From NCBI GenBank assembly GCA_019235415.1, contig JAFAKN010000205.1, forward strand, positions 1 through 45,437: 45,437 bases of DNA, read 5' to 3'. Below are positions 15,066 to 24,259 of this stretch, piece after piece; within the stretch, counting starts at the first letter, position 1, and each line of letters opens with the position of its first letter. Source of the stretch: Alphaproteobacteria bacterium. Its GTDB lineage: Bacteria > Pseudomonadota > Alphaproteobacteria > Reyranellales > Reyranellaceae. The notes below the pieces were generated by a model. The model was not told where the DNA came from. It saw only the letters and a list, made by a program, of their open reading frames with translations, and did not search any database. A program made the position numbers and the translations under genes.

Positions 15066-16850
15066 ATGAGCGACTTCGACGACCAACAGAAGCAGTGGCT
15101 GAAAGGCTTCGTGAGCGGTCTCGAGGCGGCCAAGACCGCTGACAGGCTCACGGGGCGTCCGGCCGTTTCTCAGCTGGCCTCTCGGCAAACAGGACCGGAT
15201 GCGCTGCAGCACACGGCGCAGGACCGCGCCGTCGCCGCCGGCGGCAAGCTGGTGCCGGAGGAGACCGCCAAGCGCCAGCGTCATCCGCTCGATCGGTGGG
15301 ACGAAGTTTTAGGCCGCGCCGAAGCAGGCCAGTTCCCCAAGGGCATCGAGGTCTTCCTCACCAAGTACCAGGGCCTGTTCTACGTCGCGCCGGCGCAGGA
15401 CTCGTTCATGATCCGGCTGCGCATCCCCAACGGCATTCTCAACGCCTGGCAGATGCGCGGCCTGGCCGATGCAGCCGACTCCTTCGGCGGCGGCTATGCC
15501 GACGTCACCACGCGCGCCAACCTGCAGATCCGCGAGATCCCGGCCAACCACGCCGTCGACATGCTCTACGCGGTGCAGGCGCTCGGCCTCACCTCGCGCG
15601 GCTCGGGCGCCGACAACATCCGCAACATCACCGGCAGCCCGACCGCCGGCATCGACCCGCAGGAACTTATTGACACCCGCCCGCTCTGCCTCGCGATGCA
15701 TCACTACATTCTCAATCACCGCGAGATGTACGACTTGCCGCGCAAGTTCAACATCGCCTTCGATGGCGGCGGCAAGGTGCCGGTGCTCGAGGACACCAAC
15801 GACATCGGCTTCGTCGCCTGCGAGGTGACCAGCGGATCGGACGTCGAGCCCGGCATATACTTCCGCCTGCAGCTGGGCGGCATCACGGGCCATCAAGACT
15901 TCGCCTTCGAAACAGGCGTGCTGCTGAAACCCGACGAATGCGTGAGGGTTGCGGGTGCCATCGTACGCGCCTTCATCCGGCACGGCGATCGCACCAATCG
16001 TCAGAAGGCGCGCCTGAAATACGTGCTCGACCGCATGGGCCGCGAGCCCTTCCTGGCCGAGGTCGAGAAGGAACATGGCCAACCGCTGCCCCGCGTCGGC
16101 GACGCCAAGATTGCGCCGCGATCGACTGCCGACAAGCATGGCCATATCGGCGTACATCGCCAGAAGCAGCCAGGCCGCCTGTATCTCGGCCTGGTGCTGC
16201 CAGTCGGCCGGCTGACCTCGATGCAGATGCGCGGGTTGGCCGAGATCGCCGAGCGCTTCGGCAGCGGCACGCTGCGGCTCACGGTGTGGCAGAACCTGCT
16301 GATCTCCGACGTCGCCGACCGCGACGTCGGCCTCTGCATCGCCGCCATCAACGCGCTCGGGCTCGGCATCGAGGCCAGCGCCATCCGCCGCGGACTGGTC
16401 GCCTGCACCGGCAACGCCGGCTGCAAGTTCGCCGCCGCCAACACCAAGGGCCACGCGCTCAGGCTCGCCGACCATCTCGAGCGGCGCGTCGCAGTCGACT
16501 TGCCGGTGAACATCCATCTCACCGGCTGCCACCATTCCTGCGCGCAACACTATATCGGCGACATCGGGCTTTTGGCCTGCAAGGTCGAGCAGGGCGAGGA
16601 GAGCGCCGAGGGCTACCACGTGTTCATCGGCGGCGGCGCCGCCTCGACCAAGGAGCAGGCGATGGCGCGGGAGTACGCAACGTCGGTCGCCTTCGCCGAC
16701 CTGCCGCCCTTGATCGAGCGTTTGCTGACCGTCTGGCTCACGCATCGGCAGATGCCGCGCGAAACCTTCTTCGAATTCTGCCGGCGCCACGAGATCGCCG
16801 AGTTGCGCCATCTCGCCGAACGCGCGCCGCTGATGGCTCTCGCTTCATGA
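15066..16850 (+). CDS. nirA: Assimilatory nitrite reductase, NirA type (siroheme, 4Fe-4S)
   Basis: A 594-residue single-subunit reductase of the sulfite/nitrite reductase family. It has two ferredoxin-like half domains (FMIRLRIPNG and LYLGLVLPVG starts) and two siroheme/Fe-S domains. The 4Fe-4S cluster and siroheme ligand cysteines are C447, C453, C488 and C492 (C-x5-C and C-x3-C). The substrate-side RANLQIREI motif is also present. It reduces nitrite to ammonium with six electrons. It has no NAD(P)H or FAD domain of its own, so the flavoprotein encoded next is a likely electron donor. ATG 15066 follows an AGGGG stretch. The stop overlaps the next ATG (ATGA). Confidence 0.92.
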   Translation: MSDFDDQQKQWLKGFVSGLEAAKTADRLTGRPAVSQLASRQTGPDALQHTAQDRAVAAGGKLVPEETAKRQRHPLDRWDEVLGRAEAGQFPKGIEVFLTKYQGLFYVAPAQDSFMIRLRIPNGILNAWQMRGLADAADSFGGGYADVTTRANLQIREIPANHAVDMLYAVQALGLTSRGSGADNIRNITGSPTAGIDPQELIDTRPLCLAMHHYILNHREMYDLPRKFNIAFDGGGKVPVLEDTNDIGFVACEVTSGSDVEPGIYFRLQLGGITGHQDFAFETGVLLKPDECVRVAGAIVRAFIRHGDRTNRQKARLKYVLDRMGREPFLAEVEKEHGQPLPRVGDAKIAPRSTADKHGHIGVHRQKQPGRLYLGLVLPVGRLTSMQMRGLAEIAERFGSGTLRLTVWQNLLISDVADRDVGLCIAAINALGLGIEASAIRRGLVACTGNAGCKFAAANTKGHALRLADHLERRVAVDLPVNIHLTGCHHSCAQHYIGDIGLLACKVEQGEESAEGYHVFIGGGAASTKEQAMAREYATSVAFADLPPLIERLLTVWLTHRQMPRETFFEFCRRHEIAELRHLAERAPLMALAS

Positions 16851-18427
16851 ACGCCATCACGCCCATCCCGACGCTGATCCCGGAGGACGCGCCGTTCTCG
16901 CCCGAGCAGCGCGCTTGGCTGAACAGCTTCTTCTCGGCTCGTCTTGGCATCGACCCCACGGCGGCAGCCCCGAGCATGCCGTCCGACGCGCCCGACGAGG
17001 ACCTCCCCTGGCACGATGCGTCGTTGGCCATGGCCGAGCGCCTCGAGCTCGCGGCGGGGCGCAAGCCGGCGCGGCAGCTGATGGCGGCGATGGCCCAGCT
17101 CGACTGCGGCCAGTGCGGCTATCTCTGCCAGACCTATGCCGAAGCCGTGTGGTCGGGCGCCGAAAGCGATACGGGCCGCTGTGTGCCCGGCGGCAAGGAG
17201 ACACAACGCAAGCTGAAGGAGCTTCTGGCGGCGCTCGAGCCGCAGCGCGAAGGGGCGGTCGTCGCCAAGCCCGCCGTCAAGCCCGTGGCGGCGCTTGGCA
17301 CCCGCGAGCGGCCGGCGCTGGCCACCTTGGTCGACGCCCATCCGCTGAACCGGCCCGGCTCCGAGAAGGACGTGCGTCACGTGGTGCTCGATCTGTCGGC
17401 CACCGATCTCTCCTACGAGGCCGGCGACAGTCTTGGCGTCTACGCGCGCAAGAATCCGCTACTGGTGCAGGCCGTGCTCGATCGGTTGGGTGCCAGCGGC
17501 GAGGAGATGGTGGCCTTCGACGGCGAGGCATTGCCCTTGCGTCAGGTGCTGCTGAGCAAGGTCGACATCTCTCGCCCCAGCGACGAGAGCATGTTGTTCC
17601 TGGCGGAGCGTGCCTTCGAGGCCGACGACGCGCTCAAGCTGCAGGCGCTGGCGCGCGGCGAGGGGCCGACCGAGCTCGCCGATGCCGACCTGCTCGACCT
17701 GCTGGTGGCCTTCCCCTCCGTGATGCCGTCGTTGCCCGGTCTGCTGAAGTCGCTCGACCGCCTGCAGCCGCGCCTCTACTCCATCGCGTCGTCGCCCAAG
17801 GCGCATCCCAACGAGGTCCATCTCACGGTCTCGGCGGTACGCTGGAGCTGCAACGAGCGCCAGCGCACCGGCATCGGGTCCTGCTACCTCGCCGACTTCG
17901 CCAAGCCTGGCGACGTCGTGCCGGTGTTCGTGCAGAAGAGCCACGGCTTCGCGCCGCCGGCCGACGATAGCCTGCCCGCAATCATGGTCGGCCCCGGCAC
18001 GGGTGTCGCGCCGTTCCGCGCTTTCCTCGAGGAGCGCGAGGCGCGCAGCGCAGCTTCAGGCGCAAAGGGCGGCCGCAACTGGCTGTTCTTCGGCGACCGA
18101 AAACGCAGCATGGATTTCCTTTACGAGGACCAGATCGTCGACTGGCAGCGGCGCGGTCTGCTCAGCCGGCTCGACCTCGCCTTCTCGCGCGATCAGGCCG
18201 ACAAGGTCTACGTCCAGCATCGCATGCGCGAGAACGCGGACGAGCTGTGGCAATGGCTGGAGCAGGGCGCGCACTTCTACGTCTGCGGCGACGCCAAGCG
18301 CATGGCCAAGGACGTCGAGGATGCGCTCCTGGAAATCGCCGCCGAGCAGGGCGGCAAGGGAAGCGGCGCCAAGGCCTGGCTCGACGGCTTGGCCAAGGCC
18401 GGCCGCTACCAGCGCGATGTGTATTAG
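16847..18427 (+). CDS. NADPH-dependent flavoprotein (CysJ-like) with an N-terminal Fe-S domain
   Basis: A 526-residue protein. Residues 80-116 match the RnfB/ACDS-type 4Fe-4S domain, with C87, C90, C94 and C112 in CGQCGYLCQTYAEA...CVPGG. Residues about 155-370 are the FAD-binding domain of the CysJ/cytochrome P450 reductase family (RLYSIASS FAD motif, GIGSCYLAD). The C-terminal domain binds NADPH (GPGTGVAPFRAFL, FFGDRKRSMDFLY, ending RYQRDVY). The FMN flavodoxin domain that normally precedes the FAD domain in CysJ is absent and the Fe-S domain takes its place. Its position between nirA and nasA implies that it passes electrons from NADPH to nitrite and/or nitrate reductase. The start overlaps the nirA stop. 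Confidence 0.9.
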   Translation: MNAITPIPTLIPEDAPFSPEQRAWLNSFFSARLGIDPTAAAPSMPSDAPDEDLPWHDASLAMAERLELAAGRKPARQLMAAMAQLDCGQCGYLCQTYAEAVWSGAESDTGRCVPGGKETQRKLKELLAALEPQREGAVVAKPAVKPVAALGTRERPALATLVDAHPLNRPGSEKDVRHVVLDLSATDLSYEAGDSLGVYARKNPLLVQAVLDRLGASGEEMVAFDGEALPLRQVLLSKVDISRPSDESMLFLAERAFEADDALKLQALARGEGPTELADADLLDLLVAFPSVMPSLPGLLKSLDRLQPRLYSIASSPKAHPNEVHLTVSAVRWSCNERQRTGIGSCYLADFAKPGDVVPVFVQKSHGFAPPADDSLPAIMVGPGTGVAPFRAFLEEREARSAASGAKGGRNWLFFGDRKRSMDFLYEDQIVDWQRRGLLSRLDLAFSRDQADKVYVQHRMRENADELWQWLEQGAHFYVCGDAKRMAKDVEDALLEIAAEQGGKGSGAKAWLDGLAKAGRYQRDVY

Positions 18428-18436
18428 CTACCTTCT

Positions 18437-18536
18437 CCTCCCCATCGCGGACGCCGCGATGGGGAGGTGCCCGCGTAGCGGGCGGAGGGGTCATGACCCC
18501 TCCGGCCTTCGGCCACCTCCCCACTTCGTGGGGAGG
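18437..18536. repeat. Family C repeat: run of four hairpins before nasA
   Basis: There is a perfect 14-bp palindrome (18437-18467, loop ACG), then CCCGC-GTA-GCGGG, then GGAGGGGTC-AT-GACCCCTCC, and lastly CCTCCCCAC-TTC-GTGGGGAGG (18516-18536). The first arm design is the same as at 3945-3975. It is the only sizeable gap (114 bases) inside the otherwise tightly packed nir-nas segment, which suggests the repeat was inserted into the operon. Its last arm contains the nasA ribosome-binding site. Confidence 0.85.
18532..18536 (+). promoter_or_regulatory. nasA ribosome-binding site formed by the family C repeat
   Basis: GGAGG lies five bases before the nasA ATG (18542) and is the end of the right arm of a 9-bp hairpin (18516-18536). 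Pairing with CCTCCCC would hide it, so translation of nasA may depend on opening of this hairpin. Confidence 0.7.
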
Positions 18537-18541
18537 AAAAG

Positions 18542-21187
18542 ATGAAGACGATCCGCACCACCTGCCCCTATTGCGGGGTCGGCTGCGGGCTGGTCGCGAC
18601 GCCCGACGGCAAGGGCGGCGCGGAAATCGCGGCCGATCAGTTGCATTCCGCCAACCGCGGCCGCATCTGCTCGAAAGGCGCGGCGCTGGGTGAGACCTTG
18701 TCGCTCGACGACCGGCTGCTGCATCCCGAGATCGACGGCCAACGCGTCTCGTGGGGTGCGGCCCTCGACGCCGTCGCCGATGGGTTGCGCGATACAATCG
18801 CACGTCACGGTCCCGATGCCGTCGCCTTCTACGTCTCCGGGCAGCTGCTCACCGAGGACTACTATGCCGCCAACAAGCTCATGAAGGGCTTTCTCGGCAC
18901 CGCCAACATCGACACCAACTCGCGGCTGTGCATGGCCTCGTCGGTGGCAGGCCACAAGCGTGCCTTCGGCAGCGACACCGTGCCGGGACTGTACGAGGAT
19001 TTCGAGCTGGCCGATCTCGTCGTCCTGGTCGGCAGCAACCTCGCCTGGTGCCATCCGGTGCTGTACCAGCGCCTGGAGGCCGCCAAGCGCGGTCATCCGC
19101 AGATGAAGGTGGTCGTCGTCGACCCGCGCCGCACCGAGACCTGCGAGCTGGCCGACCTGCATCTGCCGCTCCTGCCGGGAAGCGACGTCACGCTGTTCAA
19201 CGCCCTGCTCGCCGACCTCGATCGCCGCGGCGTTATCGACCGGGCGTTCGTGGCGGAGCACACGACGGGTCTCGAGGAAGCGCTCGCTGCTGCGCGCGCT
19301 TCCGACATTGGCCAGTGCGGCCTCGCGCCGGCCGACGTCGCCACCTTCTTCGACTGGTTCGCCGCCGGCGAGAAGGCCGTCACGCTCTATTCCCAGGGCG
19401 TCAACCAGTCGAGTGCCGGCGTCGACAAGGTCAACGCCATCATCAACTGCCATCTGCTCACCGGCCGCATCGGCCGGCCGGGCATGGGACCGTTCTCGAT
19501 CACCGGTCAGCCCAACGCCATGGGCGGCCGCGAGGTCGGCGCGCTTGCCAACACGCTCGCCGCGCACATGGAGTTCACGCCGGCCGACATCGAGCGCGTC
19601 GGCCGCTTCTGGCAGGCGCCGCGCATGGCGACGCGGCCGGGACTGAAAGCCGTCGATCTGTTCGACGCGGTCGGCCGCGGCGAGATCAAGGCGGTGTGGA
19701 TCATGGCCACCAACCCGGTGGTGAGCCTGCCCAACGCCGATGCGGTGCGCGAGGCGCTAAAGGCCTGTCCGCTCAGCATCGTGTCGGAGGCGGTGCGCGC
19801 CACCGACACCGTCGACGCCTGCCGCGTGAGGCTGCCGGCGCTGGCGTGGGCGGAGAAGGACGGCACCGTCACCAATTCCGAGCGCGGCATCTCGCGCCAG
19901 CGGCCGTTTCTGGCGCCGCCCGGCGAGGCACGGCAGGACTGGTGGATCATCGCCGAGGTCGCGCGACGTCTGGGTTTCGGCAACTCCTTCGCCTGGACTG
20001 GGCCGGCGGACATCTTCCGCGAGCATGCTGGGTTGTCGGCGTTCGAGAACGACGGCCGTCGCGACTTCGACATCGGTCTTTGTGCGGATCTGGACAATGC
20101 CGCTTACCGCGACCTCGCGCCGTTCGTGTGGCCCTTGCCGCGCGAGCGCACGCCCCTCGATCGCTTGACCGGCGACTGCTTGAGCGGCGGCCGCTTCTTC
20201 GCCGATGGCGGCTTCTTCCACCGCGATGGCCGGGCCCGCTTCGTGGCAGCGACCGCACGGCCGCCGGTGAATGCGACGACGGCCGTGCGGCCCCTGCGAC
20301 TCAACACCGGCCGGGTGCGCGACCAGTGGCACACCATGACGCGCACGGCAAAGTCGCTGCGGCTGGCAGGCCATCGCCCCGAGCCTGTCGTCGAGCTCAG
20401 TCCGCAAGATGCCCGCGTACGCGGCCTGGCCGACGGCGACATTGCCGAGTTGTCGAGCACTTGGGGTCGCGCCACCGTGCGCGTCCATCTTACGGATGCG
20501 TTACGCCCAGGCGACGTTTTCGTGCCGATGCACTGGACCGCGCAGCTCTCGCGTGCCGGTCGCATCAATGCCGCCGTGAACCCTGCCGTCGATCCGCTCT
20601 CAGGGCAGCCCGAGCTGAAGCACACGCCGGTCGAAATCCACCGGCGACCGATTGCATGGCATGGCACGATTCTCGCTCGGCGCGCGGTGATGCTGCCGCA
20701 CGTCGCGTACTGGGCGCACCTCACAGGCGCCGGTCACCACGTCTATCTGCTGGCGGGCGAGGGGTCTGCCGACGGCAGCCGACGTGCGCTCTCGGCCGCC
20801 ATCCGCGCCGCCAACCCGGGTCCCTGGATCGAGGGCGAGACGGGACTGGGCGCGGTGCTGAGCGATGGCCGACTGGAAGCCGTGCTGGCACTCGGTGCAG
20901 AGCGCAACGACGAGGTGCGCCATCGTCTGGCGCCGTTCATGAGCCTCGAGCGCCTGAGCGAGGCCGATCGCCGCGCTGTCCTGAGCGGCGGTGCGGCAGC
21001 GGCGCATGGCGGCGAGATCTGCGCCTGCTTCAGTGTTTCCGAGGCCGCCGTCTTCGCGGCCATCGCACAAGGGGCGACCAGCCTCGCCGCGGTCGGCGCG
21101 GCGACGCAGGCCGGCACCAGTTGCGGCTCGTGTCGGCCCGAGATTCGCGCGCTGCTGCGTGCGGCGCGCCACAAGCAAGCCGCGTGA
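18542..21187 (+). CDS. nasA: Assimilatory nitrate reductase catalytic subunit
   Basis: An 881-residue molybdenum enzyme of the NasA/NarB class. The N-terminal 4Fe-4S cluster is held by C8, C11, C15 and C43. The Mo-bis-MGD domains follow, with C130 (NSRLCM) as the likely molybdenum ligand. The C-terminus carries a BFD-like [2Fe-2S] domain with C827, C829, C861 and C864 (CAC...CGSC). There is no signal peptide, so it is cytoplasmic. It reduces nitrate to nitrite for NirA. The extra [2Fe-2S] domain is typical of enzymes taking electrons from an NAD(P)H flavoprotein, which fits the preceding gene. The stop overlaps the next ATG (TGATG). Confidence 0.94.
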   Translation: MKTIRTTCPYCGVGCGLVATPDGKGGAEIAADQLHSANRGRICSKGAALGETLSLDDRLLHPEIDGQRVSWGAALDAVADGLRDTIARHGPDAVAFYVSGQLLTEDYYAANKLMKGFLGTANIDTNSRLCMASSVAGHKRAFGSDTVPGLYEDFELADLVVLVGSNLAWCHPVLYQRLEAAKRGHPQMKVVVVDPRRTETCELADLHLPLLPGSDVTLFNALLADLDRRGVIDRAFVAEHTTGLEEALAAARASDIGQCGLAPADVATFFDWFAAGEKAVTLYSQGVNQSSAGVDKVNAIINCHLLTGRIGRPGMGPFSITGQPNAMGGREVGALANTLAAHMEFTPADIERVGRFWQAPRMATRPGLKAVDLFDAVGRGEIKAVWIMATNPVVSLPNADAVREALKACPLSIVSEAVRATDTVDACRVRLPALAWAEKDGTVTNSERGISRQRPFLAPPGEARQDWWIIAEVARRLGFGNSFAWTGPADIFREHAGLSAFENDGRRDFDIGLCADLDNAAYRDLAPFVWPLPRERTPLDRLTGDCLSGGRFFADGGFFHRDGRARFVAATARPPVNATTAVRPLRLNTGRVRDQWHTMTRTAKSLRLAGHRPEPVVELSPQDARVRGLADGDIAELSSTWGRATVRVHLTDALRPGDVFVPMHWTAQLSRAGRINAAVNPAVDPLSGQPELKHTPVEIHRRPIAWHGTILARRAVMLPHVAYWAHLTGAGHHVYLLAGEGSADGSRRALSAAIRAANPGPWIEGETGLGAVLSDGRLEAVLALGAERNDEVRHRLAPFMSLERLSEADRRAVLSGGAAAAHGGEICACFSVSEAAVFAAIAQGATSLAAVGAATQAGTSCGSCRPEIRALLRAARHKQAA

Positions 21188-22194
21188 TGCAAAGCTTCCC
21201 GCTCTTCTTCTCTCTGAAGGGCCGCCGGGCGCTCCTGATCGGCGGCACCGAAGCGGCGGCGCGCAAGGCCGAGCTGTTGTTGTCGGCCGGAGCGCGCGTC
21301 ACCCTGATCGCCGCAACCGTGGTCGGCGAGATCGCCCAGCTGATCGCCGATGGCTGCCTGTCGTGGGCTGGCCACGCGTTCGACGAGGCCGACCTCGACG
21401 GCATGTCGCTGGTCATCGTCGCGAGCGACGACGAGACTCTGCAGGCGCGGGTATCGGCTGCGGCCCAGCGGCGCTGCGTGCCGGTCAATGTCGTCGACCG
21501 GCCCAGGCTCTCGAGCTTCATCATGCCGGCCGTCGTCGATCGCGCGCCCATCACCATCGCGATCTCGACCGGCGGAGCGGCGCCGGCGCTTGCGCGGCGA
21601 TTGCGGGCGGACATCGAGCGCGCGCTACCGGCGGCGCTCGGCCGCATGGCCCGCTTCGCCGAGATCTTCCGCGAGCAGGTCGCGCGCACGCTGAAGGACC
21701 CGCGCGCACGGCGACGGTTTTGGGATCGCGTGTTCGACGGTCGCGCCGGCGAGATGGCGCTGGCTGGCGACGAGACCGGCGCGCGGCGCGAGCTGATACG
21801 ACTGCTGCACAGCGCTCGCAGCGAGGCCGCGCAAGCGCACGGCGCCGGCTCGATCCACCTGGTCGGTGCCGGACCGGGCGATCCGGACCTGTTGACGCTC
21901 AAGGCGCATCGCTTGCTGCAGGGCGCGGATGTGGTTGTATATGACAAGTCGGTATCACCTTCGGTTGTTCAAATGGCACGGCGGGATGCCGAGCGGGTTG
22001 CCGTCGGGCACCGTGACGCCCTTGGCCGCGTGGCAGCTCTTGCCCGCACCGGGCGAAGCGTGGTGCGGATCACCGCCGGTGACCTGACCCACGAGGCCGG
22101 GGCCCTGAGACAGAGCGGATTCTCGGTCGAGCTCGTCCCTGGAGTCTCTTCAGAGTCGCAACAGGTTAGGGCTGACTCTTTGCGAAGTGGATAA
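21187..22194 (+). CDS. cysG: Siroheme synthase CysG-like protein with a shortened methyltransferase domain
   Basis: A 335-residue protein; full CysG is about 460. Residues 1-215 are the precorrin-2 dehydrogenase/ferrochelatase half (LLIGGTEAAARKAELLL NAD motif, VNVVDRPRLSSFIMPA, IAISTGGAAPALARRLR). From residue 221 the uroporphyrinogen-III methyltransferase half begins normally (GSIHLVGAGPGDPDLLTLKA) but lacks the GGDPFIFGRGGEE-type motif, has ITAGD in its place, and stops shortly after VELVPGVSS. The missing half holds much of the SAM and substrate site, so methylation is probably lost while the oxidation and iron-insertion steps may remain. A separate CobA would then be needed to make siroheme for NirA. 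ATG overlaps the nasA stop. Confidence 0.82.
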   Translation: MQSFPLFFSLKGRRALLIGGTEAAARKAELLLSAGARVTLIAATVVGEIAQLIADGCLSWAGHAFDEADLDGMSLVIVASDDETLQARVSAAAQRRCVPVNVVDRPRLSSFIMPAVVDRAPITIAISTGGAAPALARRLRADIERALPAALGRMARFAEIFREQVARTLKDPRARRRFWDRVFDGRAGEMALAGDETGARRELIRLLHSARSEAAQAHGAGSIHLVGAGPGDPDLLTLKAHRLLQGADVVVYDKSVSPSVVQMARRDAERVAVGHRDALGRVAALARTGRSVVRITAGDLTHEAGALRQSGFSVELVPGVSSESQQVRADSLRSG

Positions 22195-22299
22195 GACTGT
22201 TGCCCTAGGGCCGCGCTCCAAGTGGAAAATTTCAGTTTGAGCCAAGAACGCGTCTCTGGTATGGAGACTGTGGCACAAATACAACAAAACGGGGTCTCG

Positions 22300-23061
22300 A
22301 TGCGCAGTTTCGTATTGAGCTTGGCCGCCTCCGTGGCTTGCGCCGCACTCATTATCGGGAGCACCGCCTCCGCCCAGTCCAGCCACACTGCCTCCACGGC
22401 GGCCAGCGCTGCCCACTCCGGCAGCACCGGCGAATCGTCGAGATCCAAGAGTTCGGCCAAGTCCGAATCCGTACCGAAGGTCCCGCTGCAGAAGGCTTCC
22501 GTCGCACGCTCCGTGCCGCGGCCGGCCAAGCCCAGCCTGCAGCCACACGTGCGGGCCACGCGCTTCGGCGGCTTCATGATGGCGCCGCCGCCCCCGCCGC
22601 CGGTGCTGGATACGACCAGCCCGCGCTCGCTCAGCCTGGTGAACGTCAACACCGGGGAGACGATGTCGGTCACCTACTGGTCGGATGGCGCCTACCACCG
22701 CGACGCGCTCGACAAGCTCAACTACTTCCTGCGCGACTGGCACGAGAACCAGCAGACCGAAATGGATCCGCTCCTGTTCGACGTGCTGTGGCATACCGCG
22801 AACACCGTGCACTACTCCGGTTCCATCGAAGTCTTCTCGGCCTACCGCTCGCCCAGCACCAATGCCTGGCTCGCCAGCACCCAGCGCGGCGTTGCCTCCG
22901 ACAGCCAGCACATCAACGGCAACGCCATGGACATCCGCTTCCCCGGCGTGCCGGTGTTCCAGGTCCGCCAGGCCGCGCGCTCGCTCAACATGGGCGGCGT
23001 CGGCTTCTATCCGCGCTCGGGCTTCGTCCATCTCGACACCGGACCCGTGCGCTACTGGTGA
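22300..23061 (+). CDS. DUF882 (YcbK/peptidase M15-like) exported protein
   Basis: A 253-residue protein with a Sec-type signal (MRSFVLSL, a hydrophobic core, then ASAQS cleavage), a Ser/Ala/Pro-rich linker with a run of seven prolines, and a C-terminal DUF882 domain. That domain shows [24 protein letters not shown] with the H-x-x-G-x-A-x-D zinc motif, and [21 protein letters not shown]. Related M15 peptidases cut cell-wall cross-links; a peptidoglycan role in the periplasm is inferred. The frame is open from ATG 22222, but ATG 22300 puts the signal peptide at the true N-terminus. It is five bases from the macro-domain gene. Confidence 0.88.
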   Translation: MRSFVLSLAASVACAALIIGSTASAQSSHTASTAASAAHSGSTGESSRSKSSAKSESVPKVPLQKASVARSVPRPAKPSLQPHVRATRFGGFMMAPPPPPPVLDTTSPRSLSLVNVNTGETMSVTYWSDGAYHRDALDKLNYFLRDWHENQQTEMDPLLFDVLWHTANTVHYSGSIEVFSAYRSPSTNAWLASTQRGVASDSQHINGNAMDIRFPGVPVFQVRQAARSLNMGGVGFYPRSGFVHLDTGPVRYW

Positions 23062-23065
23062 GCGC

Positions 23066-23563
23066 ATGCCGCCGCGGCTCGAGGTCGTCGAAGGCGACAT
23101 CACGCGGCTCGACATCGATGCCATCGTCAACGCCGCCAACGAGAGCCTGCTGGGCGGCGGCGGCGTCGACGGCGCCATCCATCGCGCCGCCGGACCCGAA
23201 CTCCTCGCCGAGTGTCGTCTGATCGGCGGCTGCCCGACCGGAGAAGCGCGCATCACCCGCGGTTATCGCCTGAAGGCCCGCCATGTCATCCACACCGTGG
23301 GACCGGTGTGGCGCGGCGGCACGCGCGACGAGCCGGAGCTTTTAGCGAACTGCTACCGCAGCAGCCTGGCGCTCGCGCAGGCGCACGGCCTGCAGGGCAT
23401 CGCCTTTCCCGCCATCTCGACCGGCATCTACGGCTACCCCAAGGCGCAGGCGACCGAAATCGCCGTGCGCGAAGTGCGCCGGCACGCCGAGCTCGACCAC
23501 GTGATCTTCTGCTGCTTCGGCGAGGATATGGCGGAGCTGTATCGGGAGGCGCTGGCGAGCTGA
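23066..23563 (+). CDS. Macro domain protein (O-acetyl-ADP-ribose deacetylase/YmdB-like)
   Basis: A 165-residue protein that is one macro domain. It has [33 protein letters not shown], the [15 protein letters not shown] strand and the [11 protein letters not shown] loop. The NAAN asparagine and the VDGAI aspartate match the positions used for catalysis in YmdB-type deacetylases. Such proteins remove acetyl or ADP-ribosyl groups from ADP-ribose esters. ATG 23066 lies four bases after the DUF882 stop, so the two may be co-transcribed without an obvious shared function. Confidence 0.93.
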   Translation: MPPRLEVVEGDITRLDIDAIVNAANESLLGGGGVDGAIHRAAGPELLAECRLIGGCPTGEARITRGYRLKARHVIHTVGPVWRGGTRDEPELLANCYRSSLALAQAHGLQGIAFPAISTGIYGYPKAQATEIAVREVRRHAELDHVIFCCFGEDMAELYREALAS

Positions 23564-23569
23564 CGCTTC

Positions 23570-23639
23570 TGTCATCCCGAGCCGAAGGCGAGGGACCTTT
23601 GGGCAACGCGAAAGGTCCCTCGCTCCGCTCGGGATGACA
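23570..23639. repeat. Family A palindromic repeat, copy 6
   Basis: Arms TGTCATCCCGAGCCGAAGGCGAGG and CCTCGCTCCGCTCGGGATGACA. It lies in the convergent gap between the macro-domain and DUF924 genes, starting six bases after the macro stop. Confidence 0.9.
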
Positions 23640-23655
23640 GAACTTTCCCGCGGTC

Positions 23656-24231
23656 CTACTGCCCGTAGCCCTGGGCGTCCTTCAGGTACTCGAGCTCTTC
23701 AGCCGTGCACGTCCGGCCCAGCACCTCGTTGCGATGCGGGAAGCGCCCGAAGCGCGCAACGACGTCGCGATGCTCCTGCGCGTACTTGGTCGTCTCCTCG
23801 TCATGGAGCGCGGCCATCAGGGCACAGCTGAGCTCCTGGTCGGCGAGGCTTTCGCTGTGATGGAACGGCGTGAAGAAGAACTGACGCAAATGGCGCGAGA
23901 ATATCGGCGGATAGCCGTGCGCCAACGCAAAGCGCGCCGTCTCCAGAGCCTTGGGGTCGCCGGCGAAGGCGCGCGTCGTGCGGCGATGCATGTTGCGCGC
24001 GAACTGGTCGCATAGGAGGATCAAAGCCAGAGCCCCGTCGGGCGACCGACGCCAGGTATCGAGGTCGCCGGCAATCGCACCGTCGACAGCAGCGCCGAAG
24101 CGCGCGCGAACCTCGGAGTCGAACTCCGGCGTCGATTTCCACCAGATGTCGCGCGGCTTGCCGTGCTCGGGATCGTCGAGCGGCAGGAACCAGAAATCGA
24201 GGACGTCGCGGATGGAGGGCAAGTCGGTCAT
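23656..24231 (-). CDS. DUF924 family protein
   Basis: A 191-residue protein with the DUF924 pattern: VLDFWFLPLDDPEHGKPRDIWWK at the N-terminus, a RSPDGALALILLCDQFARNMHR core, LRQFFFTPFHHSES, and the closing RFGRFPHRNEVLGR. The family is an all-helical tetratricopeptide-like fold common in proteobacteria with no assigned function. ATG 24231 gives a normal-length product. It is flanked on both sides by family A repeats. Confidence 0.92.
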   Translation of the reverse strand: MTDLPSIRDVLDFWFLPLDDPEHGKPRDIWWKSTPEFDSEVRARFGAAVDGAIAGDLDTWRRSPDGALALILLCDQFARNMHRRTTRAFAGDPKALETARFALAHGYPPIFSRHLRQFFFTPFHHSESLADQELSCALMAALHDEETTKYAQEHRDVVARFGRFPHRNEVLGRTCTAEELEYLKDAQGYGQ

Positions 24232-24259
24232 GGAGGCAGTGTAGTGGCATCGCCTCCCC

